Shown here in pieces: positions 5,977-13,215 of a DNA stretch of 18,608 nt. Positions within the stretch are counted from its first letter, which is position 1. The number at the start of each line of letters is the position of its first letter. The notes below the pieces were generated by a model. It worked only from the letters and a program-made list of their open reading frames with translations. It searched no databases and was not told where the DNA came from. The stretch comes from an uncultured bacterium (GTDB lineage: Bacteria; Gemmatimonadota; Gemmatimonadetes; Longimicrobiales; RSA9): positions 1 through 18,608 of the forward strand of contig CALBZE010000107.1 in assembly GCA_937889645.1 (NCBI GenBank), read 5' to 3'. The translations under genes and the position numbers were made by a program.

Positions 5977-7185
5977 TCAGCGGAACTCGACCGGCGTCCC
6001 CGGCCTCGTATGTTGCGCGAGGAGGCGGGCGTCCCAGTTCGTGAGCCGCACGCACCCGTGCGACGTCGCATAGCCGATCGTCTCGGGCTCCGACGTCCCG
6101 TGGATCCCCAGGTGCGGCTCCGAGAGCTGCATCCAGACGACGCCTACGGGGGAGTTCGGTCCGGGGGGCAGCATCGCCTCCGGCTCCTCGTCCGGCACTT
6201 CGTGGAAGAGCTTCGGCTGGTAGTGGAAGTGCGGGTCGAACGTAATCGACGCGACGCTGAGCTCGCCTTCGGGCGACGGCGAGTAGGCGGAGCCGAGCGT
6301 GGAGGGGAAGTGGAGCACGATGCGGCCGCCGGCGTCCAGCGCGTGAGTGTAGTACCCCTTCCTCGAGACGATGATGCGCGCGATCGTCCCCGCCGGCGGC
6401 TCATCGGCGCGGCGGACCGCCGGGACCCACAGCGTCGTCCCGGTTCTGAGCGAACGCGGCGAGACCGTGGGGTTGAGCCGCTCGAGCAGTTCGGGAGCGG
6501 AGTGGAACCGCTCCGCGAGCCGCTCCCACGGCGATTGGTAGCAGAGGCAGTCCAGCTCGGCCCGCTCGTAGACGTCTTCCGGGATGTCGACGAACGGCCC
6601 CTCCAGGTCGGCGGCCGTGAGCGTGTACCGCTCGACGAGCGGCCGGTCGCCCGCTCCGATCGCGAGGCGGTCGTACGTGGCGGTGTCCACCGTCCCCGTC
6701 GTTTCCAGACCGTGTCGCTGCTGGAACCAATAGACCGCCTTCTCGGTGTTCTTGCCCCAGCGTCCGTCGATCACGCCCGGGGAGAAGCCGACCCGGTCGA
6801 GCAGGATCTGGATGTGGAGGACCGACGGGCCCGCGCCGCCGTCGACGGGAAGGGCCGGCGGGCGCCCGGTCGTCTCGGGCGTGATCTGCTCCCACGTCTC
6901 GGCGATCGCCGGGCGGACTGCCCGGCCCGCGTCGACGCCGATTCCCGACGGAGCCCGCGCCCCGCGGCGGCTCAGCCGATCCCGCTCCGCCCACTCCCAC
7001 CACGACCGGTCCAGGCGCGCGGCCTCCAACGCCGCGCGATCGTACGCCCCCTCGCCCGCCAGCGGGACCGAGGCCACCGCGTCGCTGTCGAGGGCGGGCG
7101 TCCCGTCGGCGCAACCGGACGCTGCCGTGAGCACCGCCCCGAGCGTCGCCGCGAGCGTCGTCCGCCGGAGCGCGCTACGCCACAT
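5977..7185 (-). CDS. Lipoprotein L,D-transpeptidase (YkuD) with peptidoglycan-binding domain
   Basis: This enzyme should form 3-3 cross-links in peptidoglycan or attach proteins to it, in the periplasm. In the 402-residue protein, residues 1-25 are a lipoprotein signal ending AASGC (Cys25). Residues 121-174 are a PG_binding_1 domain (ILLDRVGFSPGVIDGRWG, then TEKAVYWFQQRHGL). Residues 187-256 look like a degenerate LysM-type module (AERFHSAPELLERLNP, then LRTGTTLWVP). Residues 266-402 form the YkuD catalytic domain with IHGTS at 361-365 and SHGCVR at 375-380, so the nucleophile is Cys378. The ATG at 7183-7185 follows AGGA and overlaps the end of the kinase gene by 11 bases. An ATG further upstream would remove the lipoprotein signal from the N-terminus, so I reject it. 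Confidence 0.93.
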   Translation of the reverse strand: MWRSALRRTTLAATLGAVLTAASGCADGTPALDSDAVASVPLAGEGAYDRAALEAARLDRSWWEWAERDRLSRRGARAPSGIGVDAGRAVRPAIAETWEQITPETTGRPPALPVDGGAGPSVLHIQILLDRVGFSPGVIDGRWGKNTEKAVYWFQQRHGLETTGTVDTATYDRLAIGAGDRPLVERYTLTAADLEGPFVDIPEDVYERAELDCLCYQSPWERLAERFHSAPELLERLNPTVSPRSLRTGTTLWVPAVRRADEPPAGTIARIIVSRKGYYTHALDAGGRIVLHFPSTLGSAYSPSPEGELSVASITFDPHFHYQPKLFHEVPDEEPEAMLPPGPNSPVGVVWMQLSEPHLGIHGTSEPETIGYATSHGCVRLTNWDARLLAQHTRPGTPVEFR

Positions 7186-8350
7186 TCGCGTGTCCTGGTG
7201 CGTCCGGGGCGCTGGGTTGCGCGTCCGGAGTGAGATCGGCCAACGGCGGGCCCGGCCGCACCGCGTCCCGACCGGACCGCAACGCATCTGGAGCGGCTGG
7301 CACCGCAGCCAGCCCGCCCGCCGGTGCGTCCAACGCGGGCGCCGGTGTCTCGGCCCAGGCCGCCTCCCGCGGCGTGCGTCGCCTTTCGATCGCCACGCCC
7401 TCGGGCCAGAGCGCGCTCGGCGCGTCCAGCGCTTCCATCAGGCTGAGGAGCACCGAGTGCATCGACGCCGGCCGCGCCTCCGGATCGCGCGAGAGACAAC
7501 GCAGGATCAGGGCATCGAGCGCGGGCCCGATCTCCGGGTTGTAAGTCGAAGGCGGCGGCGGTGGATCATAGCCGAGCTGCGGGTAGCGCTTCTCCTCGCC
7601 CTCGCGCGGTTCTTCGCCGACGTACACGGCTTCGTACGGCCAGCGGCCCGTCAGGAGCTCGTACAGCACCGCGGCCAGGCCGTAGACGTCCGTGGCCGGG
7701 GAGAGCGGCGCGCGCAACACCTGCTCGGGCGCCATGTATGGCGCCGTACCGAGCCGCTCGCGCGGGCGGCGGCCCGGTCGGATCCGACGCGCCGCGTCGA
7801 AGTCCGTCAGCACCGGGACGGCGCCACGCAGCAGAAGATTCGCCGGCTTCAGGTCCAGGTGCAGGTAGCCGCGCCGATGCAGGTGGTAGAGCCCCGCGCC
7901 CACGTGGATCGCGACCCGCACCGCGTCCGCGACCCCGACCCTTCGCTGCGGGCGACGCTCGAGGAGATCGAAGATCGATGGTCCCTCGATGTACTCCATG
8001 AGCAGGTACGGCAGGTCGTCGTGCTCGCCCTCGCCGAACGCGCGAATCAGGTTCGGGTGGTCCACCTGCCGGAGGATCCGCGCCTCGCGCCGCAGCGCCG
8101 CCACCGCACGTCTGTCTCCCCGCAGCGATGGCGTCAGGATCTTGCACGTGAACGCGCACCACTCCCGCGCGCTCCACACCTGGTACAGGTGCCCCAGCCG
8201 GCCCGCCGCCAGGTGCCCGATCACCGTCAGGTCCCCGGCGATCCGGTCGCCCACCGCATAGGGGTACGGGCGGCGGCTCCCCTGCGACGGGCCGCCGCCC
8301 ACGTCCGTGAGCAACCCCAGACGCCGCGGCCGCGCCGGGCGCGCCGTCAT
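7175..8350 (-). CDS. Ser/Thr protein kinase, non-RD type with altered DFG motif
   Basis: A 391-residue PknB-like kinase without a membrane segment. Residues about 40-310 form the kinase domain: glycine-rich loop AAGRLGHLY (48-56), ATP-binding Lys70 in CAFTCKIL, candidate alpha-C Glu89, catalytic loop HLDLKPANLLL (164-174), metal-binding DFD (183-185) and GTAPYMAPE (201-209). The catalytic Asp166, Asn171 and Asp183 are present. The Arg before the catalytic Asp is Leu, and the DFG Gly is Asp. The family usually has HRD and DFG, so activation-loop control may differ. A proline/alanine-rich tail (about 325-391) replaces the extracytoplasmic sensor found in PknB. The ATG lies in an ATGA overlap with the response regulator stop, and the end overlaps the lipoprotein L,D-transpeptidase gene. 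This implies coupled expression and possibly a shared pathway. Confidence 0.93.
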   Translation of the reverse strand: MTARPARPRRLGLLTDVGGGPSQGSRRPYPYAVGDRIAGDLTVIGHLAAGRLGHLYQVWSAREWCAFTCKILTPSLRGDRRAVAALRREARILRQVDHPNLIRAFGEGEHDDLPYLLMEYIEGPSIFDLLERRPQRRVGVADAVRVAIHVGAGLYHLHRRGYLHLDLKPANLLLRGAVPVLTDFDAARRIRPGRRPRERLGTAPYMAPEQVLRAPLSPATDVYGLAAVLYELLTGRWPYEAVYVGEEPREGEEKRYPQLGYDPPPPPSTYNPEIGPALDALILRCLSRDPEARPASMHSVLLSLMEALDAPSALWPEGVAIERRRTPREAAWAETPAPALDAPAGGLAAVPAAPDALRSGRDAVRPGPPLADLTPDAQPSAPDAPGHANVA

Positions 8351-8730
8351 GCCGCCCTGCGCCCCGCCTCGCCGAGCAGCTCGGACACTCGACGGCGGAT
8401 CTCGTCCAACGACGCCGGCTTCGCCATGTACGCGTCGCAGCACCCCGACCTCAGGATCGCCTCCGGGTCCCCGGCCTGCGCCAGCGCCGTGAGCGCCAGA
8501 ATCGCCACCCGCTTCGGCAGCAGCTCCTTCTTGATCCAGCGACCCGCCTCGATCCCATCCATCGACGGGAGCTGCAGGTCGAGGATCACCAGGTCCGGCT
8601 CGAACTCCCGCGCCTCCGCGATCGCTTCCTCGCCGCGCCGGGCCGTCCTCACCTCGTACTCCGAGCCGAGCAGGTCCCGCAGGATCGAGAGCAGGTCCAG
8701 GTTGTCTTCCACGATCAGGATCTTCGCCAT
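8347..8730 (-). CDS. Single-domain response regulator (CheY-like receiver)
   Basis: The protein is 127 residues, the usual length of one receiver domain, with no output domain. The acidic pocket is Glu8-Asp9 (ILIVEDN), the phospho-acceptor is Asp51 (LVILDLQLPSMDG), and the switch and catalytic residues are Thr81 (ALTALA) and Lys104 (YMAKPAS). All are intact, so it should accept phosphate from a histidine kinase. None is encoded in this window, so it would be an orphan relying on a distant one. It would act through protein contact. Encoded between an L,D-transpeptidase and a Ser/Thr kinase, its nearest candidate partner is the kinase, whose start codon overlaps its stop (ATGA). A GGGGGA tract precedes the ATG at 8728-8730. 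Confidence 0.95.
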   Translation of the reverse strand: MAKILIVEDNLDLLSILRDLLGSEYEVRTARRGEEAIAEAREFEPDLVILDLQLPSMDGIEAGRWIKKELLPKRVAILALTALAQAGDPEAILRSGCCDAYMAKPASLDEIRRRVSELLGEAGRRAA

Positions 8731-8751
8731 CCGTCCCCCGCCGCTCGCCGC

Positions 8752-9567
8752 CTACGAGACCCGCGCAAGGCCCGGCGTCGCGTCCGACGACGCCACCAGC
8801 GACGCCACGTGCGCCGTCACCAGCGCGCCCTCGGACCGCAGCACCAGCGACCACAACGCCTCCCGGTCCAGCGCCGTCAGGTCGTAGCCCGCCTCCTCCA
8901 GCGCCGCGAGCGCGTCGCGCCACAGCTCTTCGGCCCCCGCCTCGCCGCCCCACCCGTACAGCTCCAGCCGGCCGTCCTCCACCGCCGCCGTCCGCGACAC
9001 GATGTGCACCGGGATCCGGCGCTTCAGCCAGATCTCCCGCGTCGTCCTCGAGTTCCGCACCAGACGGTCGATCGTGGAGCTCGACGCCCCGCCGCCGTAC
9101 TGATGCACCAGGCGCGCCAGGGCGATCGCGTCCGCATTCGCCATCCGCACGCAGCCGTGCGATACCGCTCGCCCGAGGCTCCCCTTCTCCGGCGTGCCGT
9201 GGATGTAGTACATCTCCCGGAAGTACATCTTCACCCGGCCCATCGGGTTACCCGGCCCGGGCGGCGTCACCTTCTTCCCCCGCGCCCATGGCCGATTCGG
9301 CGGATGCCACCACGGGTTCCAGACCACCCGCGAGATCGCGTACCGGCCCGTCGGCGTACGATGGCCCTTCTTCCCCACCGCCACCGTGTACGTCCGCGTC
9401 CGCTTCCCATCCTCGTAGACGTAGAGCTTCCGCGCCGAGGTGTTCACCACGATCCGCAGCCCCTCCGCCTCCGTCGGCTCCGCCCGCGGCGCCCCGCTCC
9501 ACGCGGCACCCAGGGCGAGCGCCAGTCCCAGCGCCGCAATCGTTCCTCTCCCCTGACTCTCGCGCAT
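8752..9567 (-). CDS. Exported L,D-transpeptidase (YkuD) with C-terminal extension
   Basis: The 271-residue protein has a signal peptide (about 1-29), then a YkuD domain at about 37-192: start IVVNTSARKLYVYEDG, GHRTPTGRYAI, WWHPPNRPWARG, YYIHGTPE (His123) and SHGCVRM with nucleophile Cys139. The His, Ser-His-Gly-Cys and Arg motif is complete, so it should cross-link peptidoglycan or anchor proteins in the periplasm. About 80 extra residues follow (192-271), mostly helical and acidic, that I do not recognise. Unlike the second transpeptidase of this cluster it has no lipobox and no peptidoglycan-binding domain. The ATG at 9565-9567 follows GGAGGG by 4 bases; upstream ATGs would bury the signal peptide. 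It is the first gene of the minus-strand cluster, with 21 bases before the response regulator. Confidence 0.93.
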   Translation of the reverse strand: MRESQGRGTIAALGLALALGAAWSGAPRAEPTEAEGLRIVVNTSARKLYVYEDGKRTRTYTVAVGKKGHRTPTGRYAISRVVWNPWWHPPNRPWARGKKVTPPGPGNPMGRVKMYFREMYYIHGTPEKGSLGRAVSHGCVRMANADAIALARLVHQYGGGASSSTIDRLVRNSRTTREIWLKRRIPVHIVSRTAAVEDGRLELYGWGGEAGAEELWRDALAALEEAGYDLTALDREALWSLVLRSEGALVTAHVASLVASSDATPGLARVS

Positions 9568-9852
9568 CGATCCCTCCGGAAATCGGCACAGAATCCAGGG
9601 CATCAAGGGAGCAAGCCATGTGCCGACAAATGAATGATCTACAACCGTTTCCGCTCATTCGGTCGGGCTGCGCCGCGCCGCGGTTCGATGCAGAAACCGG
9701 CCGATCCGGCGACCGGCGGCCCCGCCGGCGACGCGCCCGCAACGCGCATCGGGCGGGGGTTGCCTTCGCGCACGGCCCGCGTACCTTGGTGCCGGACTCG
9801 AAAATCTCGACATCGACGGGCACGGAACTCGGCCACGCTGAGGAGGCGAGAG
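9568..9852. promoter_or_regulatory. Divergent intergenic region between cell-wall cluster and apgM unit
   Basis: This 285-bp stretch holds both ribosome binding sites (GGAGGG on minus, GAGGAGG on plus) and a locally AT-rich island around 9625-9660. The island contains the inverted repeat GAATGA (9632-9637) and TCATTC (9655-9660), a possible protein-binding site. A plus-strand promoter candidate lies at 9760-9787. I could not pick a single convincing minus-strand promoter. Confidence 0.45.
9760..9787 (+). promoter_or_regulatory. Candidate promoter of the apgM unit
   Basis: TTGCCT (9760-9765), a 16-bp spacer and TACCTT (9782-9787), followed by GG. The match to consensus is modest, but the TA-C-CTTGG form resembles the TATCTTGG at 1877. 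The predicted leader is about 60 bases. Confidence 0.4.
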
Positions 9853-11061
9853 ATGGCGGTGGTGTTTCCTGACGATCTGGTCGAGCACGGAGAGACTCGA
9901 ATCGTCTTTCTGGTGCTCGACGGGCTGGGCGGGCTGCCTCACCCCGAGACGGGGAAGACGGAGCTGGAGACGGCGCGCACGCCGAACCTGGATCGGCTGG
10001 CGCGGCGTTCCGCGTTGGGGCTGATCCGGCCGGTGGCGGCGGGCGTGGCGCCGGGGAGCGGCCCGGGGCACCTCGCGCTGTTCGGGTACGACCCCGTGCG
10101 CTGGGTGATCGGTCGAGGCGTCCTGAGTGCGCTCGGTGTCGGGTTCGATTTGCGGGAAGGCGACGTCGCGGTGCGTTTGAACTTCGCGACGGCGGATGCG
10201 GAGGGGCGGATCACCGACCGGCGCGCGGGGCGTCCGAGCGACGAGGAGAACCGTCGGCTGGTCGAGAAGTTGCGGTCGGGTGTCGAGCCGCCGCGGGGGA
10301 TCGAGCTGTTCTTCGAGTCCGAGAAGGAGCACCGTGCCGTGATGGTGCTGCGCGGCGAGAATCTCTCCGCGGACCTGTCGGACACGGACCCGCAGGCGAC
10401 GGGCGTGCCGCCGCTGCACGTGCGGCCGCTGGCGGACGGGGCGGAGGAGACGGCGCGAGTGGTCCAGGACCTGCTGGACGCCGCCCAGCGCGTCCTGTCC
10501 GACGAGCCCAAGGCTAACGCGCTCCTCGCCCGCGGCTTCGCGGCCTATGAGAGGTACCCGTCGATGGCGGACCGCTACAAGCTGCGCGCGCACGCCATCG
10601 CGCGGTACCCGATGTATCGGGGCGTCGCTCGTCTTCTCGGGATGGAGGTTCATCCCGTCCCGGCATCGGACGAGGAGAGCGTGGCCGCTCTCGCGCAGCA
10701 GTTCGAGAACTACGATTTCCACTTCGTCCACTTCAAGGCGGTGGACTCGAGGGGCGAGGACGGCGATTTCGATGCGAAGGTGGCGGCGATCGAGGCGATC
10801 GACCGGCTGATCCCGCAGATCGAGGCGCTCGAGCCGGACGTCCTCGTGGTGACGGGCGATCATTCGACGCCGTCGCGTTATCGGGCTCACTCGTGGCACC
10901 CCGTGCCGGTCCTCCTGGCGTCGCCGTGGTGCCGGCCCGTGGAGGTGGAGACGTTCGGCGAGAGGCAGTGTCTGCGGGGCGAGCTCGGGATCTTCCCGGC
11001 GGTTGAGTTGATGTCGTACGTGCTGGCGCATGCGGGTCGACTGGCGAAGTACGGGGCATAG
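9853..11061 (+). CDS. apgM: 2,3-bisphosphoglycerate-independent phosphoglycerate mutase, archaeal (ApgM) type
   Basis: The enzyme interconverts 3- and 2-phosphoglycerate in glycolysis and gluconeogenesis in the cytoplasm. In the 402-residue protein, the alkaline-phosphatase-superfamily metal site starts with Asp23 in VFLVLDGLGG. The nucleophile is most likely Ser69 in PGSGPGHLALFGYDP (67-81). The second metal cluster includes HFKAVDSRGEDGDFDAK (293-309), VTGDHSTPS (333-341) and HSWHPVP (346-352). Length and motifs fit ApgM, not the longer bacterial GpmI or the cofactor-dependent GpmA. The start at 9853 follows GAGGAGG by about 5 bases; an in-frame upstream extension is low-complexity. It opens a six-gene unit, ending one base before the TPR gene, so the downstream peptidases may be expressed with central metabolism. 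Confidence 0.93.
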   Translation: MAVVFPDDLVEHGETRIVFLVLDGLGGLPHPETGKTELETARTPNLDRLARRSALGLIRPVAAGVAPGSGPGHLALFGYDPVRWVIGRGVLSALGVGFDLREGDVAVRLNFATADAEGRITDRRAGRPSDEENRRLVEKLRSGVEPPRGIELFFESEKEHRAVMVLRGENLSADLSDTDPQATGVPPLHVRPLADGAEETARVVQDLLDAAQRVLSDEPKANALLARGFAAYERYPSMADRYKLRAHAIARYPMYRGVARLLGMEVHPVPASDEESVAALAQQFENYDFHFVHFKAVDSRGEDGDFDAKVAAIEAIDRLIPQIEALEPDVLVVTGDHSTPSRYRAHSWHPVPVLLASPWCRPVEVETFGERQCLRGELGIFPAVELMSYVLAHAGRLAKYGA

Positions 11062-11062
11062 C

Positions 11063-11905
11063 ATGGAAGAAGTCGAGGCGGTACTCCAGCGCGCGCTGGC
11101 GCTGGGCGAGGAGGGTCGCTGGGAGGAGATGGCGAAGCTGCTGGCCGAAGCGCTGCGGCAGTCGCCGGACGATCCGTATCTGCTGGGCTGGCTCGGCGTC
11201 GCCGAGCAGGAGCTGGGCAACGACGGCGCGGCGTACGATTACTTCCGGCGGTGCCTGGCGCAGGACCCGCTGGACCCGCACCTCCTCGCGATGGCCGGCT
11301 CGGGGCTCGCGGCTTTCGACGACCCCGATGCGGAGACCGCGCTGCGAGCCGCCGCGCTCACGGGGCCGGACGTTCCGGCCGCGCGGCTGCAGTACGGCGC
11401 GTACCTGGCGCGCTCCGGCGTCTTCGACGAGGCGCTGGAGCACCTCCGTGCGGCGGCGGAGCTGGCGCCGGACGACCCGACGGTGCACGGCGAGCTGGGG
11501 ACCGCCTACGCCCTGAAGGGCGACCTCGACTCCGCGATCGTCGAGATGGAGAAGGCGCTCGAGCTGGCACCGGACGACGCGTGGACGCGCCTGCTCCTCG
11601 GGCTCCTGCACGTCGAGCTCGGGAACCTGGAGGACGCGGCCGAGGCGCTGATCCAGGCCGCGGACGAGCTGGAGAAGGACGCGGAGGCCCACATCCTCGC
11701 GGCGCTCGCCGCGGCGGCAGTGGGCTGGGACGACGCGGCGCACGACGCGATCTCCCGAGCCGCGCTCGTCGCGGAAGGCAGCGACGTCGAGCTGCTCGAC
11801 GAGGCCGAGGAGCGGGTCGTCGCCGGCCCCAAGGCGGCGCGGACCTTTCTCCTCGACGCGGTCGCGCCGTCGATCCTGCGCGAGCGACTGGCCGAGCCGC
11901 TGTGA
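11063..11905 (+). CDS. Tetratricopeptide-repeat protein
   Basis: This 280-residue, acidic, all-helical protein contains about six TPR motifs. The clearest are near residues 46-76 (YLLGWLGVAEQELGNDGAAYDYFRRCLAQDP), 111-141, 145-176 (VHGELGTAYALKGDLDSAIVEMEKALELAP) and 178-208 (WTRLLLGLLHVELGNLEDAAEALIQAADEL). It has no signal peptide or membrane segment, so it is a cytoplasmic adaptor. The gene starts one base after the apgM stop. It precedes the M16 peptidase pairs by 20 bases, or overlaps by 4 if the peptidase starts at the GTG at 11902. It may hold a partner for the peptidases, but that is inference from position only. The Shine-Dalgarno match is weak, as expected for coupled translation. 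Confidence 0.9.
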   Translation: MEEVEAVLQRALALGEEGRWEEMAKLLAEALRQSPDDPYLLGWLGVAEQELGNDGAAYDYFRRCLAQDPLDPHLLAMAGSGLAAFDDPDAETALRAAALTGPDVPAARLQYGAYLARSGVFDEALEHLRAAAELAPDDPTVHGELGTAYALKGDLDSAIVEMEKALELAPDDAWTRLLLGLLHVELGNLEDAAEALIQAADELEKDAEAHILAALAAAAVGWDDAAHDAISRAALVAEGSDVELLDEAEERVVAGPKAARTFLLDAVAPSILRERLAEPL

Positions 11906-11925
11906 GCGCGCAGGGGGCAGTACCG

Positions 11926-13215
11926 ATGCGCGTCGACCTTCCGCACGAGGTCCACACCCTCGACAACGGGCTCCGCGTGATCGTGCACGAGGACCCGTCC
12001 GTCCCGCTCGTCGCGGTCAACGTGTGGTATCACGTCGGCTCGAAGAACGAGCGGCCCGGCCGGACCGGCTTCGCGCACCTCTTCGAGCACCTCATGTTCG
12101 AGGGCTCCGCCCACGCGCCCGAGGGGATGTTCGACACGCTCCTCGAGTCCGTCGGCGGCGTCAACAACGGCTCCACGTCTCCCGATCGCACGAACTACTA
12201 CGAGATGCTCCCGGCCAGCGCCCTCGAGCTGGCGCTCTGGCTCGAGGCCGACCGCATGGGGTGGCTGCTGCCGGCGATGACGCGGGAGAAGCTGGACGCC
12301 CAGCGCGACGTCGTGAAGAACGAGCGTCGCCAGAGCTACGAGAACCGGCCGTACGGCCTGGCGTTCGAGACGATCCTGGCCGCCCTCTTCCCGCCGGACC
12401 ACCCGTACCACTGGCCGGTGATCGGCTACATGGCGGACCTGGACGCCGCCACGCTCGACGACGTGCACGAGTTCTTCCGGACCTACTACGCGCCGAACAA
12501 CGCGTCGCTCGTCGTGGCCGGAAGCGTCGACGGCGCGCGCGTGCTGTCCCTGGTGGAGCGGTACTTCGGCGAGATCCCCCGGGGGCCGCAGGCGCCGGAG
12601 GTCCGGGCGACACCGGTCGTGTCCAACGGCGGCCGTCGCCTGGTCCTCGAGGACGACGTGCGCCTGCCGCGACTCTACCTGGCGTGGCATTCGCCCGCGT
12701 ATTTCGCCGAGGGCGACGCCGCGCTCGACGCAGCGGCGACGATCCTGGCCGAGGGGAAGGCATCGCGCCTGCACCGCGCGCTGGTCTACGAGCGCGGCGT
12801 CGCGCAGGACGTGCAGGCGTTCCAGGACAGCCGCAAGCTCGGTTCGATCTTCTTCGTCGTCGTCACGGCGCGGCCCGAGGTGCCGCTGGCGGAGCTGGAG
12901 CGGGAGACGCTGCAACAGCTCGAGGCGATCGCCGCGGGCGACGTCGCCGCCGGCGAAGTGGAGCGGGCGCGGAACCGGATCGAGACCGCCTTCGTCGACG
13001 AGCTGCAGCACCTCCTCGGCCGGGCCGACCGGTTGAACCTCTACGCCTACTACACGGGCGACCCGGGATACGCGATCAGCGACCTGGAGCGATATCGGCG
13101 CCTCGAGGCGGGCGACATCGCCACGGCGGTCCGCCGCTGGCTCGTGGGCGCGCCGCCGGTCGCGCTCAGCGTCGTCCCCAGGGGCCGCCTCGACCTTGCT
13201 GCAGGAACCGCATGA
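11926..13215 (+). CDS. M16 zinc peptidase, catalytic (beta-type) subunit, first pair
   Basis: A 429-residue peptidase of the size and two-domain layout of mitochondrial processing peptidase subunits (M16B). The inverted zinc motif HLFEH (His51, Glu54, His55) and the distal Glu133 in NERR are present, so this subunit should bind zinc and cleave peptides. The C-terminal half lacks the Arg-Tyr substrate-binding pair and instead reads RLHRALVYERGVAQDV. The zinc-less subunit encoded next should supply it in a heterodimer. No signal peptide is visible, so it is probably cytoplasmic, whereas many Gram-negative M16 enzymes are exported. The ATG follows AGGGGG by about 8 bases. A GTG at 11902 overlapping the TPR stop is an alternative start. 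Confidence 0.92.
   Translation: MRVDLPHEVHTLDNGLRVIVHEDPSVPLVAVNVWYHVGSKNERPGRTGFAHLFEHLMFEGSAHAPEGMFDTLLESVGGVNNGSTSPDRTNYYEMLPASALELALWLEADRMGWLLPAMTREKLDAQRDVVKNERRQSYENRPYGLAFETILAALFPPDHPYHWPVIGYMADLDAATLDDVHEFFRTYYAPNNASLVVAGSVDGARVLSLVERYFGEIPRGPQAPEVRATPVVSNGGRRLVLEDDVRLPRLYLAWHSPAYFAEGDAALDAAATILAEGKASRLHRALVYERGVAQDVQAFQDSRKLGSIFFVVVTARPEVPLAELERETLQQLEAIAAGDVAAGEVERARNRIETAFVDELQHLLGRADRLNLYAYYTGDPGYAISDLERYRRLEAGDIATAVRRWLVGAPPVALSVVPRGRLDLAAGTA

Noticed and set aside
8347..8730. Classical two-component system
   Set aside because: The receiver is intact, but no histidine kinase (H-box or HATPase motifs) is encoded anywhere in the window; only a Ser/Thr kinase is adjacent.
6010..8887. 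Overlapping plus-strand frames (407 and 713 codons) across the transpeptidase and kinase genes
   Set aside because: Both cross two or more recognisable minus-strand genes and carry no motif; they are shadows of GC-biased codon positions.
9634..9852. 73-residue N-terminal extension of ApgM
   Set aside because: It is low-complexity, covers the candidate promoter and would bypass the strong GAGGAGG site before 9853.
9655..11220. Minus-strand frame (521 codons) opposite apgM
   Set aside because: apgM has complete active-site motifs on the plus strand. The antisense frame is Arg/His/Pro-rich without any domain.
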